Origin: WLMZ01 sp043747765 | GTDB taxonomy: Bacteria; Actinomycetota; Acidimicrobiia; Acidimicrobiales; Ilumatobacteraceae | Length of the DNA stretch: 31,958 bases | Assembly: GCA_043747765.1 (NCBI GenBank) | Contig: JAYTOM010000035.1 | Span: 1-31,958, forward strand | Direction: 5' to 3' | Part shown: positions 30,750-31,958 of the stretch, in pieces | Layout: the number at the start of each line of letters is the position of its first letter | How positions within the stretch are numbered: position 1 is the stretch's first letter | The notes under the pieces: generated by a model | Seen by the model: the letters and a program-made list of their open reading frames with translations, nothing else | Told to the model about the DNA's origin: nothing | Databases searched by the model: none | Program-made: the position numbers and the translations under genes

Positions 30750-31958
30750 ATGACTGCGCCAGACACCGATGTCCTCGATCTGCCCCTACGCCATGGCGGC
30801 GATCCGCTGACGCCTCGCCTGCCGCTCGCCGAACTCCTCGAACGCCGGGACGAGCGCCTGATCCCGTACCGATTTCCAAATGGGGTGGTCGGTTGGATGA
30901 CGACGAACATGGACGACTTCAAGGCAGCACTCAGCGACGAGCGGCTCCACGCTAAGCGGTTCCTCGGCGAGCCGCAGCCCTGCCCCGTCAGCGTGTCGGT
31001 GCCGGACATGCCTGGATTCATCCCGAGCATGAACGGACCGGAGCATCTGCGAATCCGTCGCCTCGCCGCCGGCTATTTCTCGGTGAAGGCCATCGAACTG
31101 ATTCGGCCGTTCATCGGATCGGTCGTCGACAAGCATCTAGACCGGCTCGCCCAGCACGGTCCGCCTGTCGACCTGATCACCGAGTTCTGTCTCCCGATTC
31201 CCTCCGAGGTCATCGGGCAGATCATCGGCGTCCCTCACGACGAGGCCCCGGCGTTCCAGCGCGCCGCTGAGCAGACGATCGGACAACGCAAAGGCGGCAA
31301 AGACGACCCCGAGGCCGCCGGTCAAGCGGTCGCCAAGCTGCACGAGATCCTCGGCGCCGTCGTCGCCGCGAGGCGTCAGAACCCCGGCAGCGACCTGATC
31401 TCCCACCTGACAAAGACCGACGATCCCCCGTTGTCGAATGCTGAGATCGCCGGGCTGTGCACCAACCTGCTGCTCGCCGGCCACGACACGACAGCCTCGT
31501 CGACGGCCGTCGCCCTGACGATCCTGCTGTCTCGCCCCGATCAACTGGCCACGTTCGTAGCTGACTCCGGCCGTGTCGCCCAGTTCATCGAGGAACTCGT
31601 CCGCTTCGTGTTCGTGATCGCCGAGAACGGCGCAACGATCCCCCGCCTGGTGACCGTCGACATGGAGTTCGCCGGTCGGCAGTTGCGTCGTGGGGATTGG
31701 GTGATGCCGGCTACGGGAACCGCAAACATCGACCCGTCGGTGTGCCCGCACAATCCCCTCGAGCTCGATCTCGACCGTGACCCGGTCCAGCACGTCGCCT
31801 TCGGCTACGGGCCGCATACCTGCCTCGGTCAGCACCTGGCAAGGGCGGAACTGCAGATGATGCTTTCACGCCTGCTTCAACGCTTCCCGGCGATTCGGCT
31901 GGTGCAGCCAGCAGCGGCGTTGGACTGGAACGACGAAGCGTTCATCTACAGGATGTAC
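30750..31958 (+). CDS. Cytochrome P450 no. 4 (cut by window end)
   Basis: An open frame of 403 codons runs from ATG 30750 (GGAGA upstream) to the window edge with no stop, so the last few residues are missing. The oxygen-activation motif is 'AGHDTT', Asp replacing the Glu of the other three P450s here. ExxR is in 'EELVRFVF', and the heme loop 'FGYGPHTCLGQ' contains the Cys ligand. 'VPDMPGFIPSMNGPEH' places it in the same P450 group. It has no adjacent ferredoxin within the window and diverges from the ferredoxin reductase, a likely electron source. Judged by its paralogues, about ten residues lie beyond the edge. Confidence 0.93.
   Translation, partial: MTAPDTDVLDLPLRHGGDPLTPRLPLAELLERRDERLIPYRFPNGVVGWMTTNMDDFKAALSDERLHAKRFLGEPQPCPVSVSVPDMPGFIPSMNGPEHLRIRRLAAGYFSVKAIELIRPFIGSVVDKHLDRLAQHGPPVDLITEFCLPIPSEVIGQIIGVPHDEAPAFQRAAEQTIGQRKGGKDDPEAAGQAVAKLHEILGAVVAARRQNPGSDLISHLTKTDDPPLSNAEIAGLCTNLLLAGHDTTASSTAVALTILLSRPDQLATFVADSGRVAQFIEELVRFVFVIAENGATIPRLVTVDMEFAGRQLRRGDWVMPATGTANIDPSVCPHNPLELDLDRDPVQHVAFGYGPHTCLGQHLARAELQMMLSRLLQRFPAIRLVQPAAALDWNDEAFIYRMY

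Overview
The window is GC-rich, densely coded DNA, most likely from an actinobacterium and possibly an Acidimicrobiia- or Mycobacteriales-like lineage. The evidence is frequent GTG/TTG starts, 1-4 base stop/start overlaps, an F420-type luciferase-fold oxidoreductase, class I P450s with CxxxxxC-type ferredoxins, and an acyl-CoA metabolism gene set typical of lipid- or terpenoid-degrading actinobacteria. I see no rRNA, tRNA, CRISPR array, transposase or integrase. No gap between genes exceeds about 220 bases (the longest is 3115-3334), and every larger gap is described under a feature.

Layout, left to right: a secreted lipoprotein of a branched-chain-amino-acid-type ABC importer (39-1379, -); an SDR plus F420-type oxidoreductase pair (1499-3114, -); a divergent FadR-type GntR regulator with an alpha/beta hydrolase (3335-5070, +); a cyclase-family protein plus acyl-CoA dehydrogenase (5024-7340, -); a two-domain VOC protein and a CrtC/AttH-like DUF7064-type protein (7491-9436, +); an acyl-CoA ligase, TesB-type thioesterase, histidine phosphatase and enoyl-CoA hydratase (9453-13392, -); a 3-oxoacid CoA-transferase A/B pair (13550-15000, -); an APH-fold kinase plus DUF6285-like protein (15160-16708, +); an MFS transporter (16742-17938, -); a double-hotdog thioesterase-like protein (18032-18892, +); a nitronate-monooxygenase-like enzyme, hotdog thioesterase and stand-alone cyclic-nucleotide-binding protein (18926-21051, -); a second SDR, a two-PQ-loop SWEET-like membrane protein, P450 no. 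1 and a second DUF7064-type paralogue (21135-24856, +); an amidohydrolase (24968-26125, -); two consecutive P450-ferredoxin modules (26208-29102, -); a ferredoxin reductase (29262-30587, -); and a fourth P450 cut by the window end (30750-31958, +).

Together these genes look like a catabolic island for one hydrophobic substrate or a small family of them. The importer and MFS protein could move substrate or products. P450s fed by the local ferredoxins and reductase would hydroxylate it, and the SDRs and F420 enzyme would oxidise or reduce the products. The VOC, cyclase-family, amidohydrolase and alpha/beta hydrolase proteins could open or hydrolyse rings and esters. The ligase, dehydrogenase, hydratase, CoA-transferase and thioesterases would carry out CoA-dependent side-chain degradation. 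The substrate cannot be named from sequence.

The most interesting signal is regulatory. The core GTCnGAC recurs seven times in about 1.9 kb of non-coding DNA, upstream of six transcription units, and four copies share the longer form GTCnGACGTT. This core resembles FadR-family operators, and the window encodes a FadR-type regulator beside one copy. At three P450 units the motif lies at or just after a recognisable promoter. I propose it marks a local regulon controlled by the GntR protein at 3335-4093.
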